The position numbers and the translations under genes were made by a program. Positions 30,201 through 42,200 of a stretch of DNA of 64,000 bases are shown here, piece by piece. Location: positions 724,799 to 788,798 of the forward strand of contig VXAY01000115.1 of NCBI GenBank assembly GCA_013399855.1, written 5' to 3'. Position 1 is the stretch's first letter. The number at the start of each line of letters is the position of its first letter. The notes beneath the pieces were generated by a model. It did not search any database and had not been told where the DNA came from. It worked only from the letters and a program-made list of their open reading frames with translations. Source of the stretch: Oxyruncus cristatus (taxonomy: Eukaryota > Chordata > Aves > Passeriformes > Cotingidae).

Positions 30201-33200
30201 CTTAAAAACACTATCAATGGGCTGCTTCCTGTCAATCCCAAGACATCCAGCCTGAAGTTGGTAGCCAGCTTTAAGAAAGCTGCAGCCCCACAGCTCCTGA
30301 GTTAGCCTTCTTTTTCTGCTAAGCATGATGGGATGATACCTGGGATGCCACCCGCTGTTGGTGTCACCAGAACCTCTCTGTGTATTCTCAGGAGACACAC
30401 AGTTCTTGCTACAAAATGCACCCCATTCAGGTCTGCCCATCCGTTTATCCAAGGAGAAATTGCTGAAGGCAGTGAGCTTTGCTCAGACTTTGCAGTCAGG
30501 CCCATTTCAGTATAACTGGTCAGTACCAGCATATCCAGATTCCCCTCAAAAATCCCCAAACCCTCCTCCAGGAAACCACATTCCCTCCCTCCACAGCTGC
30601 TTCCTCTCCCAGAGTCATACCACCCACGCCTTGAACAGCAGGAATTCTTCCCACTCTTCCTCCAGCAGACTGGAGAGAACCTGGCATCACCCTCAAAGTG
30701 CCTGAATTGTTACTTACTGGTTTGGCAGCACACTGGCATTACACTGGTGTAAACCATGTGTAAATGAGATCAGAAACAAACTTGCATTTCTTAGCTTGCA
30801 AGTATTAGGAAAAAGAAAAAAAACCCCAATGAAATGGATTCTCCATGTCATTTTTTCATACACCCATAGAGTTATCTGACTTTTCTCTCCTGAACACCAC
30901 ACAGTGCAACAGAGCAGAGAGAAGTCAGCCCACTACAGTCACAGATATGTTGACACCTCCCATGCCATGGTTATGGCTTCCAAGTGAAAAGGCACCCACG
31001 GCACGTACTTGGAGTGCTGGGTTACCATGTTCATAATAAAGAGCAAAACCAAAGCAACGAAAAACTCTTTACCTTTGTTTTAGCATTGACATTTGCTCCA
31101 TGCTTGAGGAGAAAATTCACCATTTTGATGTTTCCATAGTGACAGGCCACAATTAAAGGTGTGTAACCAAGCTACAAGAAGAGAACAAAGAAGTAAAACT
31201 GCAAGCTCAGTGGAACATTCCTCGGACAAGGGCAGCATTCTTTGTGCTGGAGACTGCAGCCACTCTGGGACTTACCTTTGTCTGAGCATCCTGGTTTGCA
31301 CCATGTTTGGTGAGTATTTCAGCTACATTCACTTTATCCTCTTGAGCTGCAAGGTGTAAGGATGTCAGTCCAGCCTGGAGGTGGGATAAACAAAATGAAT
31401 AAATAAATAGACAGAAAGAAGAATAAACCCCTACTTTACATGGGGAATGAAATCCAGACTTTCCCACTTTCTCATCTTTAAAACGTGAACAGATCCTAAC
31501 TACAGCTTCTAAGTATGGGTGGTGTTTTTAAACAAAGTGGAGTTGATGTTCCAGCTGACAAACAGCTCCAAAGCAATTACATCTCCACAACCATAGAAGA
31601 AAACTTTCAGGCATCAATGCTCATGCTCGGATTTTCTACAATAATGTCATTTGGGAAGCTGAGGAGCCCATTAATAAATTAGGGAAGCACATTCACTGTG
31701 CTTCCCACTCCTCAGACAGGAAAGGAAACGTTAACAACTGCAGACGCGAGTCAGAATGAAGACTTTAATTCCAGAAATAGATCCCATTCAAAGATGCCAA
31801 GGGAAAGGATGCAGCCACTAACTGAAAGCTCACTGTGATCCCGCACACAGCACCTTCATGTGAACAAGTCACTGAACAGATTTTGTATAAGAAATGAAAA
31901 TCACCCTGTTCCTCTTAGCAGAATACATTAATTCCAGACAAGGAGAGACGTGAGCCCTCTATTCTGATTTGTATGAGCAAAAGCTGCAGGCTTTTCATCT
32001 TAAGTAACTAAGATTTACATATATCCCTTAAGTAAGTAAGATTTACATTATAAATCCAGTGACCTATGAAGATCTACAACAATGGGGCTTTTTTGAGGAA
32101 CTTGTTTTCTATGAAAAAGCTGTAATGTACAATCACAAAAAAAAGAAAAGAAAAATTGGAAAGGTCCCACTTGGGATTTTTCTCAGTCTCTATTCCAGTA
32201 ATAATGTTGTCCTGTTATTTGCCAGACACTGTCCATTTCTTCACTTGGAAAAAGACCTGATGGATAAACACACGAGCAAAAGAGCCTTTCCTGGTCAGAC
32301 CACAGCTCTCATGTTTTGATACATGTTGATAAATCATGGACCCACAAGCTCCAGAATTTTACATTCCTCTTCCTTTCCAGCTCCTGTAGAAATGCAGGAG
32401 CACATGCAAAACACTTCAGAGATGGCAAGGAAGCAGCACAACAAAGATACTGCAGCCCTGCCTTCCTGAATGCTCAGAAACAATATTCTCTTGGTCTGCC
32501 TTTCCACCTCAGCCAGATATTACACCAGTTTCCCCTGGGCACAGCAAACAGCCACAGTTCCTCCTGTGCATTACCCACTGTAGCTATTAATTACAGGATA
32601 CAAGTTAACTGGTCAATTATTTTCCAGTCCTAGATGCCCTCTCCTCATTTTCACTGTCTGCCCACCTGTTGTCACTCCTGCAGACTCACAGAGAGAACTC
32701 CTGACAGTGTATCATCATTCCTGCACTGCACTTAGCATCCTACTGGATATTCCCACAGTACTTTGCCTCTGGTTGTGAGTTACCTTTGTTGCCACATGGA
32801 TGTTGGATCCTTTCTCCAAAAGCAAGGTTGCCATGTCAGTGTGACCTTCCTGGGAGGCCAAATGAAGCGGGGTGACTCCCTGCTTGGTCAAAATGTTGGT
32901 CTCGGCCCCATAGTTCAACAGAGTGCTGGCAATCTGCATCTGGTTTTTCTTGGCAGCAATATGCAGAGGGGTGTATCCATTCTAACACCAGCCAGGAAAC
33001 AAAAGGAGAATAAAGTTAACACAACAGCCACGGAAGCCTAAGAAGACAGGCACCATAAAGCAGGATTATTTGATGTTACCCTCATTACTAGAAAGGAGAG
33101 TTCATTAAATTTTCAAGGCCAGACATGTCCCACATAGCCCTGCTGTTGTGCTGCTTTGTCCATCTGTTATTTTCGCTGCCTAAACTAGAACAAAGCCAGT

Positions 33201-36200
33201 CCTCACCAGGGTGGGCAGAACCGTTCCACTGATACCTTCAAATCACCCCGAGTTTGACACCTACATTTGGTATAACCTATGTTGCAAATAATCACTTCTG
33301 ACTGATAAGTGACATCCTCCGTGATGACTGATGGGTGCACACTCTCCATCACATTATGCTTTTTCAGAGCACGTGGGTAGAGATGTGTTTGCATATGGAA
33401 TTTTGATGTGTGTGTCAGTCACTGACTGGAAACAGCAAAGGGAAAGAATGCTTTTGTGACCAAATTAACCATTTAAACACAGCAGAACGGCATTTTCTGG
33501 CAATAAGACAACTTCCTAATTGCTTTATAACACACCGTGGGGGCAAACCCTGGATGACTGCAGACAAGTCCCATGGATGTGTTCAGTTGGGTCGGTTTGT
33601 GGTTTGTTTTTTTTTTTTTTTTTTTAATGGGAGCTTTACCAAACTATCCTGCTCTCCATGCACTGCCATGGAAATCATAGCCCCAGGACCATTCCTGAGC
33701 AAAGTGTCTGCGCTTTTGCACAGCCTGTAGAGCAGCAGCCTTGCACAGGGTAGGACGTTCTGATGCCGCACCGACTTGGTCACTATTTTCCTCTTTTAGT
33801 AGCCTTTGCCCTACACATTGATACCACAACACAGCTCCTAACACTAGGCTGAATTGCCTGTCTGCATGGTCAGAATATACATTTCTAACGTCATTGCTAA
33901 TATTGCACAACAGTGAAATTACTTCCAACTTTGACCAAACCTGTGCCGGGGCAGAGTCCCCTGAGGGCTCCCCTCAGTGTCCCCTCACCTACACAGTGAT
34001 AGCAGGACACCCCGCTCCTAACCCCGTGAATGAATTCCCTGTGTCAGAATACACATTTCTAATGTCATTGCTAATATTGCACAGTAGTGAAGTGACTTCC
34101 AGCTGTGAATAAAGCTGCGGTGGGGCTGGATCCTCTCAGGGTCCCCTCACCTACATAGCAATACCATGACACTGCTCCTAACCCTGGAATGGATTCCCAG
34201 TGTATGTGATCAGAATATATATTGCTAATGTCATTGCTAATACTGAAAAGCAGCGAAGTGACTTCCAGCTGTGAATAAAGTTGTGGTGGGGCTGGGTCCC
34301 CCTAGAGCTCCCCTCAGGGATCCCCTCGCCTACACAGTGATACCACGGCACCTCTCCTCAGCCTGGCATGAATTCTCTGTGTCCGTGGTCAGAATATACA
34401 CTGTTAACGTAACTGCCAATATTGCACAATAGCGAAAAGTGAATTTCAGCTGTGAGTAAACCTCTGGCAGGGCTGGGTCCCCTTAGGGTCTCCTCAGGGC
34501 ACCCGTCACCTACACAGCAATACCAGGACACTGACATCGCTCCAAACCCCGGAACGGATTCCCCGTGTGCGCGCGGTGGGAAGGCGCCGTCGCCACCGCG
34601 AGTGCCGACATCGCAAAGCAGGGCGCAGCGGCCGCCGGGCGCGCCCCGAGCAGCCGCGGGCGGTGTGCTCACCTTGGCGGTGGCGTGAGGCGACGCGCCC
34701 TTCTCCAGCAGCAGCAGCGCCACCTTCTGGTTGTCGTAGTGCGCGGCCACGTGCAGCGGGGTGAGCCCGTTCTGAAAGGGCGGTTACGGCGTCAGCGGCG
34801 GCGGCGCGGCCGCCAGGGGGCGTTACGGGGCGTTAGGCACGGAGGGCACGCGGCGGGCGCGGGGGGACTGGGATGCGGGGCTGGGAGAGGGGGAGAGGGG
34901 GGATCGGGCTCGCCGTGCCGGCCCCGGCCGCAGCAGGCAGCCCGGCCGTTAGTAGGGAGCAGCCACGGAGCAGGCGAACCAGGGCGGCAGGCGCAGGCTT
35001 CCATCACCCCCTGCCCGGTGAGGGAAATTTGCTCCCGTGTTTATCCGTTGGGAATTTGGGCAGCTTGGTGGAAACCAGTGCTCCCTGAGCCACAGAAACT
35101 GTGTGCATCCTCTAGCCATGGAGCCAAACCTACCGCCCTGGGGGAATGCGAGCCCACCACGCCAAAGCAGCCCCAGCCTCCTCGCCGTGCCTACTGCACA
35201 CTTACCTGCTCTTTGCCTCTTTGAATTTGTCGTTTTCTTTCCCACCAGTACCTTGCCAGCGGAATCGGGACAGGCACGACGCTGCAGCAGGAGCTTTGCC
35301 ACTTCCAGGCTCCCATATTTGGCCGCCACGTGCAGCGGTGTGAATCCCTTCTGAAAAATTCCAGGAGATAAAACACAGATGTTTTCGTCAAAGGTCACGC
35401 TGACATCTCGCTCTTATGAACTATGTACTAAGCACTTATTCTTCAACCTATATTCCTGCTCTCACAATCGACAGCCGGACCTAGAAAGAGCACCATATCT
35501 CAAAAGATACAAAAGAAAAGACTTTCCCGTTTATTATTCCTTCCTATGTACGTGCTGTCAAGGCTGGCAGGCATTTCATCTGATACACACACTGCAAGGG
35601 GGGAATGAAGGCAAATTCATTCAAAATTACCCCCCAAACCAGCTGCACTTTTTCTGTTTTATGATGACAAGCTTTAGAAATATTTCCTGTATCAGTCATT
35701 GCCGGTAACAATGAAATGCCAATTAAATTTAGGGAGAAAAGCTCCAAACTTCCTATTCCTCCATTAGGGTTTGTTGAAAAATTATTTTTATTTGGCCTCG
35801 TGTATCTATACAGTCACTAAGTTCTCCAGCTAAAAATAACCCTGCTCTTTGCCTCTTTGAATTTGAAAACTGACAGAGAAAACTCATGGATGTATGACAG
35901 TAGGTGGCAGCCTGCACTGCTGCCCGACAGGAATGTTGGGAAGCTATGATGACCTATTTGCCTGGCACATAAGTGATGTTTAAATGTTTATTATCCTTAC
36001 CATTTAGTTCCATTAATCCCACCTCAAAAAGTGTTTGTATCAGGGAATCTCAAACATTTTCAGTTCATGAATCACAGGTCTGTAGAGATATTATCTAGTG
36101 GGCTGCACCTTCTCCTATTCATAATTACAGAATGTTCCTGCAATACTAATTGCTATCAAGCAATATGGGAAATTAGGAAAGTATTTAGTGTATTTTTAGC

Positions 36201-39200
36201 CATTCTAATGTGATCGAACAGCTGGATAAAAGAAGAACAGCAAGCATTCCCAGTAATCCGTGGATCATAATATGAAAATTGCTGGTTTAGTCTTCTAAAC
36301 CCTGGAAGGCACACCCTGTTGTTCAAAAACATGTTTTAAGTCCCAGCTGTAAAACCAAGGGTACTTTAATAAATAGTGAGAATTATGTGATTCTCACTTA
36401 TCACATGCTTTAAATTTGGAAAAGAGATCTCGGTATGTAATTCTCTTCACAGCTATCTGTTGTCTTACATGTTCATTGCTTTGTTAGGAACATTCTGGTA
36501 TACATTTTTGGCTAAAAAACCTAATAATGATTCTGCAGAGTCTTTTATAATCCCAGACAAAATGGCCTGTTGTGTCACAAGACACCTCATTTATAGAACC
36601 ACTGAAAATAGATTCAGACAGATGCTGACCTGCATGTTTCGGGAGAATTAAAGAAATAGAGCAGAATTATTTTACTAGTATTGACGAATAAGGAGGCGTG
36701 TTCATAAAAAATGTGTCACTGCCAGTCACTTTTCTTTCTCGAGAATTTTGCCCAAAAAATCCCTACCCAGAGTAGGATAGGAAAAACAAGGGCATTTTCA
36801 AAGCTGTTTACCAACCACGTGTTTACCAGCATCTGCATTTTGCTTCAGTGGGAACCAAACCCAACTTCAGATGGCAGCAAAACAAGCTGAAATTTGATTA
36901 ACATGATACATTACTCCAGTCTATCAGACGGCTGTAGATTAAGAACAAAGCAAAAAAACCCAAGCTAATCCAATTTCTCAGTGTGCAAGCACGTCCCTCG
37001 TGGAACAGAGGGACGCAGACACGGAACGTTTTGTCTTACTTTGGTGGACATGGAGTGGGAGGCGCCTGCCTCGAGGAGCACGGAGGCGACGTCGACCTGG
37101 CCCTCCCTGGCGGAGATGTGCAGGGGCGTGTAGCCGTTGGTGGTGGCGGCGTCGGGGTGGGCCATGTGCTGCAGCAGCAGCTGCACGATCTCCGTCTTAC
37201 CCAGGCGAGAGGCGATGTGCAGCGGGGTCTGTTCTTCCTACAACTCAAATCAAGAGGGCGATCAGTGCCGGCAGAACCACCCCGGACACAATATCCCGGC
37301 TGATGCCCACATGCTCCTCCGTGCGTTTGTCTTGCAGAGTCACAGGAAGGGAGAACACAAAAAAATGGCAGGAATGGAGGAGGGGGAGGTGATGAGTGAT
37401 TGCCTGAACTCCTCTGCTTGTGCCAGAGGAACCAAAAAAACCATTGCAAGCAGAACACCTACCCTGGCTCGGGCATCAACCAGGGCCCCGTTCCTCAGGA
37501 GGCAGCGAACTACTTCCACCTGCCCGGCACGTGCCGCCATGTGCAGCGCAGTCTCTCCTCGCTGCAGAAAAGCAGAAGCATTTCAGTGTCCTAAACCTCC
37601 ACGAAGAAACAGAGCTCTGACAGTGTAACTCCCACCCATGACAACTCATGCAGAGACCCGCCTTCCTGCCAGCTGAGACTCTTGGCTTCAGCCCCAGCAC
37701 GGGCAGCTCAGGATGGGGTGTGAATACATGTTGCTGGGCCTGGGTATGCTTTGGATTGCAAGCTGGGAGATCCCAGACAAACATCATCTCAGCTACAGAG
37801 GGTCAGAACGCAACTCCTGGCTCACGGAAAATTCTGCCATATAGATTTGCCCTGGTATGTTCCTCAGCTTTCTGCACAGCAGTGCATCAGCTCGCGTGCC
37901 GCACAGGAGACAAGAGTACACTGAGTCTGTCCCTCTCAAGGGATGGCAAGGCACAACAGCCTCAAGATGGAAGGGGATATTTTTCCAGATGGTCCCTTCC
38001 TGCACACTGTGTGTGGAGCTGGCAGCATTGAGAGGCCTTGCAATGGCTGAGCACAACTGAGTCAGCATGTGAAATGTGTAAAATCTGTGCTCGGCAGCGT
38101 GGCTCTGTCTCCAGGCTATGGAATGAATCTTGTCTCAAGTCTTTTGTAGCCCACAGAATTCGAAGGCAGAATATGAAATTCTGGAAAGCTGACTGGAGTG
38201 ATTTGGAATTTCAGCTCAGGAACATTCAAAGCATTCTTTTGCATAGGTTTGCAAAGGAATACTGAAAATGAGGATTCCTTGGCGATGGCATTTCTAGCTT
38301 AATTTTGCACTGTTCTTTGAGTGCAGTGCCCTAAAGGGGACTAAAATGGTCCTTGTGCAGCTCATCAGTACGTGGTACATCAGGTACTGGGACAGTTCCA
38401 CAACCAGGAGCTCTGTATTTATCTGTCATGTCATGAGAACACAGCAGGGCTGATCCTTGCTTCGTGTTAATCGTTCATTTTTCTTACACTCAAGCTGGAG
38501 AATATGCTGTTGTAAGGCCTTTAGCCCCTTGACTATCACTTAAACTGCAATTGCCAAAATGAACACTCTGGTCAAGATCTTTTACATCAGAATGGGAATC
38601 ATGTCTTCTTGTCCTTGGTCTAAATCGTAGGGAAAGAAGTAGCCTGAGCTTGCCTGCTCTTACAAAATTCTAATTACAGCAAACCCTCTTCATCAGGAGT
38701 TGATTTGTCATTTTTAAATTAACACTGTATTACCAGCTGTGATTGGTAAGCAGGCAACAAACAAAATCCCACAGCTCCAGCTACAAATCTGAATAATTTC
38801 ATCCGTATAAACTTTACTACCTGAAGAATGAGCTGTTTAAAATGTGAATAAGGTTTACATTGCGCACACTCTAAAGATCAAATTTCTACAACGGCCCTTT
38901 TGAGTTTGAATTAGCAAAGCAATTTAGTTTTTGGAAACAGTAATTCAACAGGGATCCCCAGCTTACCAAGTGAAAGCCAAGGCACCTGCGCATCAGAAAT
39001 TGTGAAGTGTTAAACTTCGCACACAAATGACCAGTAACACAGTACTTTTAATTTCTTTCACAAGAATTTCTTGTTGGCTTTCATATAATCAATAAAGTTA
39101 TGATATAAAGACTGCTTCTATGAAAAAAAGTACGAAAAGTCTATTCTAATGAGTCACATAAACAACTCTGCCTGCTCAACACTTTTACTGCGTCCCGTAT

Positions 39201-42200
39201 CAGGTTCTTCTGAGAAAAACTAATGAGTCCAGTTTTTGTTGTTGGGAATACTTACCTGTAAAACCTTATGTACTGCTAAAAGGTTCCTCTCAAAGTACAA
39301 ATGGTCCTGAGTTGAATATTTGTTTATACTGACGAATTCAAACAGTAAAATACCTATGCAATACAGCTCAGAAAACTGTGATGTTCTTTTTATCGTTATT
39401 CTGCTTGGCAACAAGGCTGTTGGTATACAAATACTTATTTCTATGGTAAGTCAGGTTCTGCGTTTTGTGTTACCTCCCAAAGGTCACATTTTCTAGATTT
39501 AATCACCAGTTCCTGGAATTTCCTGTCCAAGAGGAACATCCTGATTTCCACAGTTTTACTTTTTGTTCATTTGCTGGCTTTTAAGCATTTTGTGCCCTTT
39601 CAGTGACAGAAATGACACAATTTCATGGCAGCCAGCAAAGCTACTCAGGCAGAAATCACAGCCATTTGGAGTCAATTTTCACCCTTCAGAACGGAAACAC
39701 AGGCTTTGTGGGATTTTGCTTGCAATCCATTTTGGATGTATTGGGTCAGCTTTGTCCGTTTCTAAGGAAAACTTTACCTACTCAAGCATTGTTGGAGAAC
39801 ACGTGAAACCACAGATGGCTTATAATGCCATATATAGTCACCATTCTCCCCGCTGCACTAAGAGAATAATTTCTCCTAAAATGCAATAAAGTCCTAAAAC
39901 ATCATTAAAATGTGACCTTTGGTTGAGCTCCATGATAGGCCAGAGACTGACTGGAGGTACTGCATGGATGATTCTAGTCAAAGCCATACTCACAATGTTA
40001 GTGACATCGGGAGAGGCTCCGTTCTGCAGCAGAAGGAGGACTATGTTCAAGTGGCCCATAAATGCAGCCACGTGTATTGGTGTGAGGCCCGACTGCGAAA
40101 CAAAGCAAGAGCAGTTTTACTCCCCTGCACGGGTGTAGGGAAGGGGCTTCTTTGTTTAAATAAAACAGAATTGAGGCATGACAGGAGAGAGAGAGAGAGA
40201 GAGAATAAAAAAAAAAAAAAAGAAGAAACAAAAAGCGTGAGAGAGATGGAATGTTTCTTCAGGACACAAAACATTTGTCTACCTCTGTTATAGCCTGGAT
40301 TGAAGCCCCATATTTCACCAGGAGTTCCATGACTTTGATGCGATTTTTCTTGCAGGCAATGTGCAGTGGAGTAAAACCATTCTGTGCAAAAGACAGTCAT
40401 GTTAGTTGGAAACATGCAGCTACACTTCCCACACAGCTCCACGCTGGCACGCTGGGAGCAGAAGGGTTAGAGTACCAGAAGCAACTGCTTTCTAAGCACG
40501 ACAGGTTACAGATGAATTACAGACACCTCCCAGTGGAGGCAGAACAAGGCAGTGCTGCTGTGTTCTTCTCAGGCAGTGGAGACAAACTGAGCTTCCACCT
40601 CCAAAACCCAGATACAGACATGCCCATCCTGATTTCCAAGTGTATGTGTGCATGTCTGCACGTGGCTCCCCAGGGAGCACACGTGTGTCCCTTAAGGAGG
40701 ACTTACAGTGGTTCCCAAGAGTGCCTACCAAAAGGGAAATACAAGAAATTATAGTGATTACTTTGGAATCAGTGCCTTTATTTTCTGCGCCTCTCTAGGA
40801 GAATCACAGAATCCCCAAGTGGTCTGGGCTGGAAGCGACTTCAAAGTTCATCCTGTTCCAACCATGGGCAGGGACACTTTCCACTATCCCAGGTTGCTCC
40901 AAGCCCCATCCAACCTGGCCTTGGACACTGCCAGGGATGGGGCAGCCACAGCTTCTCTGGGCAACCTGTGCCAGGGCCCCCCCACTCTCACGGGGAAGAT
41001 TTTTTTTCCCTAATATCTAATCTAAACCTCCTCTCTTTCAATTTAAAGCCATTTAAACTGAGAGACAACAGAGCACTTCTCCCACATTCCACCTTACTTG
41101 GTCATTTTACGTGTAATCCAAGCACCTGTGCTATTACTTTTCATATTTATGCATCAGTCTAAGGCACAACGTTCATTTCTGAGTGTGCATGTGCACTGTG
41201 TGAGGTGTCTCCGACAAGGAGCCACCCCTTCAGCCACGGTGTGGTGATGAACTCTCCCAGTTAACGCAGGTTAAGCGTGTGCCTAAAGCTAAGCAAGCAC
41301 ATGACTCCCCATCCGTGAACATTTCAGTGCAAAGCACAGGTAACGTTTTTCTAGATTAGGTTGAAAAATTGCTGCATTTTCTAACGAGGAGCATCAGTAC
41401 CGCTAAACAATCAACCAGCAGCAACCAGGCCCTAGCAGGGAAGTCTTAGCTCATGGGAAGAGGCACGTGACAGATTATTCTACATGCAGCTTCTGTTAAG
41501 AGAAATGTTAATTACTAGTCGAGTTGCAGGTGCTAAGAACTCACATAGTGCTTGTATCCCCAAAGCATTTTGCAAACATTAACAATTTTTTTTTTAATCT
41601 AGCTGGAAATTAATTATTTGTAGTATTTATTCCATCACAGGACTCTGCTGAATATTATTACCGCTTCTTCAATTTCTAAGGAAGGAATCAAAACCATCTG
41701 ATATTTTACCTCCCACACAACATCTCTCAATACATTTCACAGGGAGTTTTACTGTTTCAGAACTTTCCATATTTGCACTGAATTTTACTGACTGAGTTGA
41801 TTTAATTTTGCCACTTCTATTTAAGTCAGGAACAGTTTGATGGGGGAGAAGAGAAGGCAGGAAAAAAAAAAATGTATCACTAAAAGAAATTATGAGCTTC
41901 ATTTAATGTATTAAACACTATAAACAAGCCAGAGGCAACAAGCCCCTGATGGGAGAGAAAACAAGAGAGAGAGGGGGAAAAAACAGTTTGGTGTGAAGAG
42001 AGCAGAGAGGCAGCAACCCGGGGGTGTTCTCCTTTCATATCAGATGTTTCCCAGGGAGGGAGGGAGGGGGAGAGAAGGTATATTTCTGGTCATGGAAGGG
42101 AAGAAAGATGTGGGGGGTAGCATATGAAGCGTATGTGTGGGCAGCTGAGGAAAGTACAGCTAGAGATAACCAGGAGACTGGCAAGAAAAACACAAAAAGG

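Larger units (their letters stand above)
32982..34672 (-). other. ANK2: ANK2 intron with tandem array (1.7 kb)
   Basis: Between repeats 18 and 19. The half nearest the repeat-18 donor consists of the five-copy array at 33,811-34,672. A 19-base T tract lies at 33,607-33,625. No gene seen. Confidence 0.85.
34560..34960. promoter_or_regulatory. Intragenic CpG-rich island over ANK2 repeat-18 exon
   Basis: Very GC-rich block with dense CpG (for example gcggcggcgcggccgcc and cgcggtggg). It covers the repeat-18 exon and both flanks and stands out from AT-rich introns on either side. It could be an alternative promoter, an orphan island or only a product of GC-biased substitution. The sequence alone cannot decide. 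Confidence 0.65.
34772..35251 (-). other. ANK2: ANK2 intron (480 bases)
   Basis: Between repeats 17 and 18. It starts with the weak donor gtactg, carries a strong unused-looking donor at 35,201-35,208, one copy of a 25-base duplication (35,205-35,229), and the CpG island with the CTCF-like motif near its 3' end. Confidence 0.9.

Noticed and set aside
34565..35224. 219-codon plus-strand open frame, longest in the window
   Set aside because: It lies antisense over the GC-rich repeat-18 exon, where stop codons are rare, and translates to arginine/glycine-rich sequence without domain features.
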